From DASSFG01 sp035550375 (GTDB lineage: Bacteria; Planctomycetota; Planctomycetia; Pirellulales; JAICIG01), in assembly GCA_035550375.1 (NCBI GenBank), contig DASZPH010000019.1, forward strand, positions 62,001 to 126,000: DNA of 64,000 nt. The letters are read 5' to 3'. Positions 62,732 to 64,000 of this stretch are shown here, one piece after another. The notes below the pieces were generated by a model. That model worked only from the letters and a program-made list of their open reading frames with translations, did not search any database and was not told the origin of the DNA. Position 1 is the stretch's first letter. Each line of letters opens with the position of its first letter. A program made the translations under genes and the position numbers.

Positions 62732-64000
62732 TCGCCTCCTCCTGTGGTTGGGCGGTCCTCGCCGACCCTTTTCTCTGCGACCTGGGTTTTCTCGGTGGCC
62801 GGTTTATGGGCCAGCCCCGGTGCCCCCTCGCGGTGTAACGAATACACCACCACCGACTCGGCGGCGCGGTTGGCCGCCGGATACTTCTGCCGAGCTAGCG
62901 CCATGGCGCGGTCGCCGGCGTTGTCGTCCAGCTTGTACCGCAGGTGTGATTCACGGTGCTTTTCGGCCTTCACCTTGTCGCCAAGCTGGGCGTAAAGGTG
63001 CTGCAAGTTGAAGTGCGCCGCCACGTTCTCGCTGTCGAGCTTTAGCGTCTTTTCAAACTGCTCGACGGCCTGACGCAAGTAGTCCTCTCGCTGTGCCTTT
63101 CGCTTTGCGCCATGCGATTGCTTGGCCAGGTCGAAGAGCGTCTGCCCAAGCAGGTTGATCACCTCGTAGTCGAGGCTGAAGTCGAACTTGCGGTCGATCA
63201 TAGCCTGCGTTTTCTCCTGAAGCACGCTGCGGAAATTCTTTTCGGCCTCGACCAAATGCCCCTGCTGGCGGTTGATCTGACCGCCGAGCCAGTTCATGGT
63301 CCAGGACGGCGCCCGCGGGTCGGTATGCTCGGCCGCCCGCTTCAGCGCGTGGACGGCCTCGTCGAGCCGACCCTCGGTGAAATAGACCCTCGCCAGGTTG
63401 AGGGGACCATCGTAGCGCCCCAGTTCCTCGACCCGCTTGAAGGCCTCCTCCGCCTGCTTCAATTCGCCCTTCGCGCCACCCTGGCCCTCCAACAGCAGGC
63501 CGATGCCGTAGTCGTTCCAGCGCTGCCAGGGGTCAATCTTTGACTCGGCCGCATCAGCACCGCCTTCCACGCCTTCCACCGGCAACGTCACGCGGTCGAC
63601 CGCCAGGGTGGTCACCGGCAGGTCGTTGCGAAACGGTTCCCCCGGTGTGTAGCCGCGAATCGGATTGTCCCCCGGCTTGGCCGAGCGGGTGACGTAGTCC
63701 ATGTACCGCTTGTCGAACTTGCGGTACTGGAGCTTCATCTCGATCGTCACCGGTGCCGCCAGATCGCCGGGAAGCCGCAGTTCGTAGTGCACGACCTGCC
63801 CTGCGCCGGGGGGTATCTGGTGGTTGTAGAGCGGCACGAAGATGTCTTGCGGATTGCGGCGGTCGATGCGATTCCCTTCGCGGTCGAGCATGAACACGTT
63901 GACGAAGTGCGACCAGGGGTCGACCTCGCTATCCTCGCCGATTCCTCCGTTGCGGCCAATCACCCGGTCGCCGCTGGTCACGGTGACGTCGACCCAGACT
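62728..64000 (-). CDS. TPR protein, 5' partial (operon with CRTAC1 gene)
   Basis: The frame stays open to the window edge (VDVTVTSGDRVIGRNGG upstream of the last GTG), so the protein is longer. Visible: SHFVNVFMLDREGNRIDRRN, then DIFVPLYNHQIPPGAGQVVH, typical of a beta-rich domain seen in planctomycete multihaem-cytochrome/TPR fusions; a cytochrome part could lie upstream but is not visible. Then TPR-like repeats (LNLARVYFTEGRLDEAVHAL, WLGGQINRQQGHLVEAEKNF, HFNLQHLYAQLGDKVKAEKH). The stop overlaps the CRTAC1 start (ATGA). A role in an envelope redox complex is possible but unproven. Confidence 0.75.

Overview
The window looks like chromosome of a planctomycete, most likely a Pirellulales-type lineage. 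The evidence is gene content: paired DUF1549/DUF1553 and DUF1501 proteins, a DUF1559 pilin-like protein, three Tat-exported Gfo/Idh/MocA oxidoreductases, a CRTAC1/FG-GAP protein, a PQQ-type beta-propeller, an LRR remnant, a surface-protein remnant with the LERREFLS motif and a BlaI/M56 pair. DNA is GC-rich, with many long spurious antisense frames. There is no rRNA and no CRISPR. Both ends cut through genes: a nitronate monooxygenase lacking its N-terminus on the left, and a TPR protein lacking its N-terminus on the right.

Layout. 1-5.4 kb: nitronate monooxygenase, decayed LRR gene, a BlaI repressor with a repressor-type promoter, co-translated with an M56 receptor whose sensor is a terpene-cyclase-like toroid, and a broken surface-protein gene. 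5.4-14 kb: secreted glycoside-hydrolase-like protein, esterase, Gfo/Idh/MocA enzyme, DUF1559 protein and a DUF4139-type exported protein. 14-17.8 kb: an accessory patch that looks AT-richer, with small orphan genes, an IS1-like transposase with a frame break, a small-RNA-like hairpin pair with terminator, a ribbon-helix-helix gene behind iterated operators, a degenerate tRNA-like sequence and an MltR-like gene. 17.8-22.5 kb: hisF, a canonical PilT ATPase co-translated with a membrane-anchored GspE-like protein that has lost catalytic motifs, and two small membrane proteins. 22.6-36.4 kb: FAD amino-acid oxidoreductase, DUF2293 protein, Gfo/Idh/MocA with DUF1501 and DUF1549/1553 proteins, PQQ-propeller protein, another Gfo/Idh/MocA, and a 1001-residue two-domain glycosyltransferase.

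36.5-50.9 kb: M29 aminopeptidase with tail-specific protease, FHA-GAF-sigma54 activator, a two-gene AbiEii-like nucleotidyltransferase module, the AddB/AddA recombination nuclease pair and an amidase with a small Tat protein. 51-64 kb: alpha/beta hydrolase, an orphan HlyD-type adaptor co-translated with a cardiolipin-synthase-like enzyme, a GT1 glycosyltransferase, mnmG, small secreted proteins, and a CRTAC1/TPR operon running off the end.

Most interesting points: the PilT plus pseudo-ATPase pair, the M56-toroid receptor with its operator-promoter, a dispersed palindromic repeat family (four copies) with exchangeable arms, and the accessory patch at 14-17.8 kb. Functions are inferred from motifs read by eye; no database search was run.
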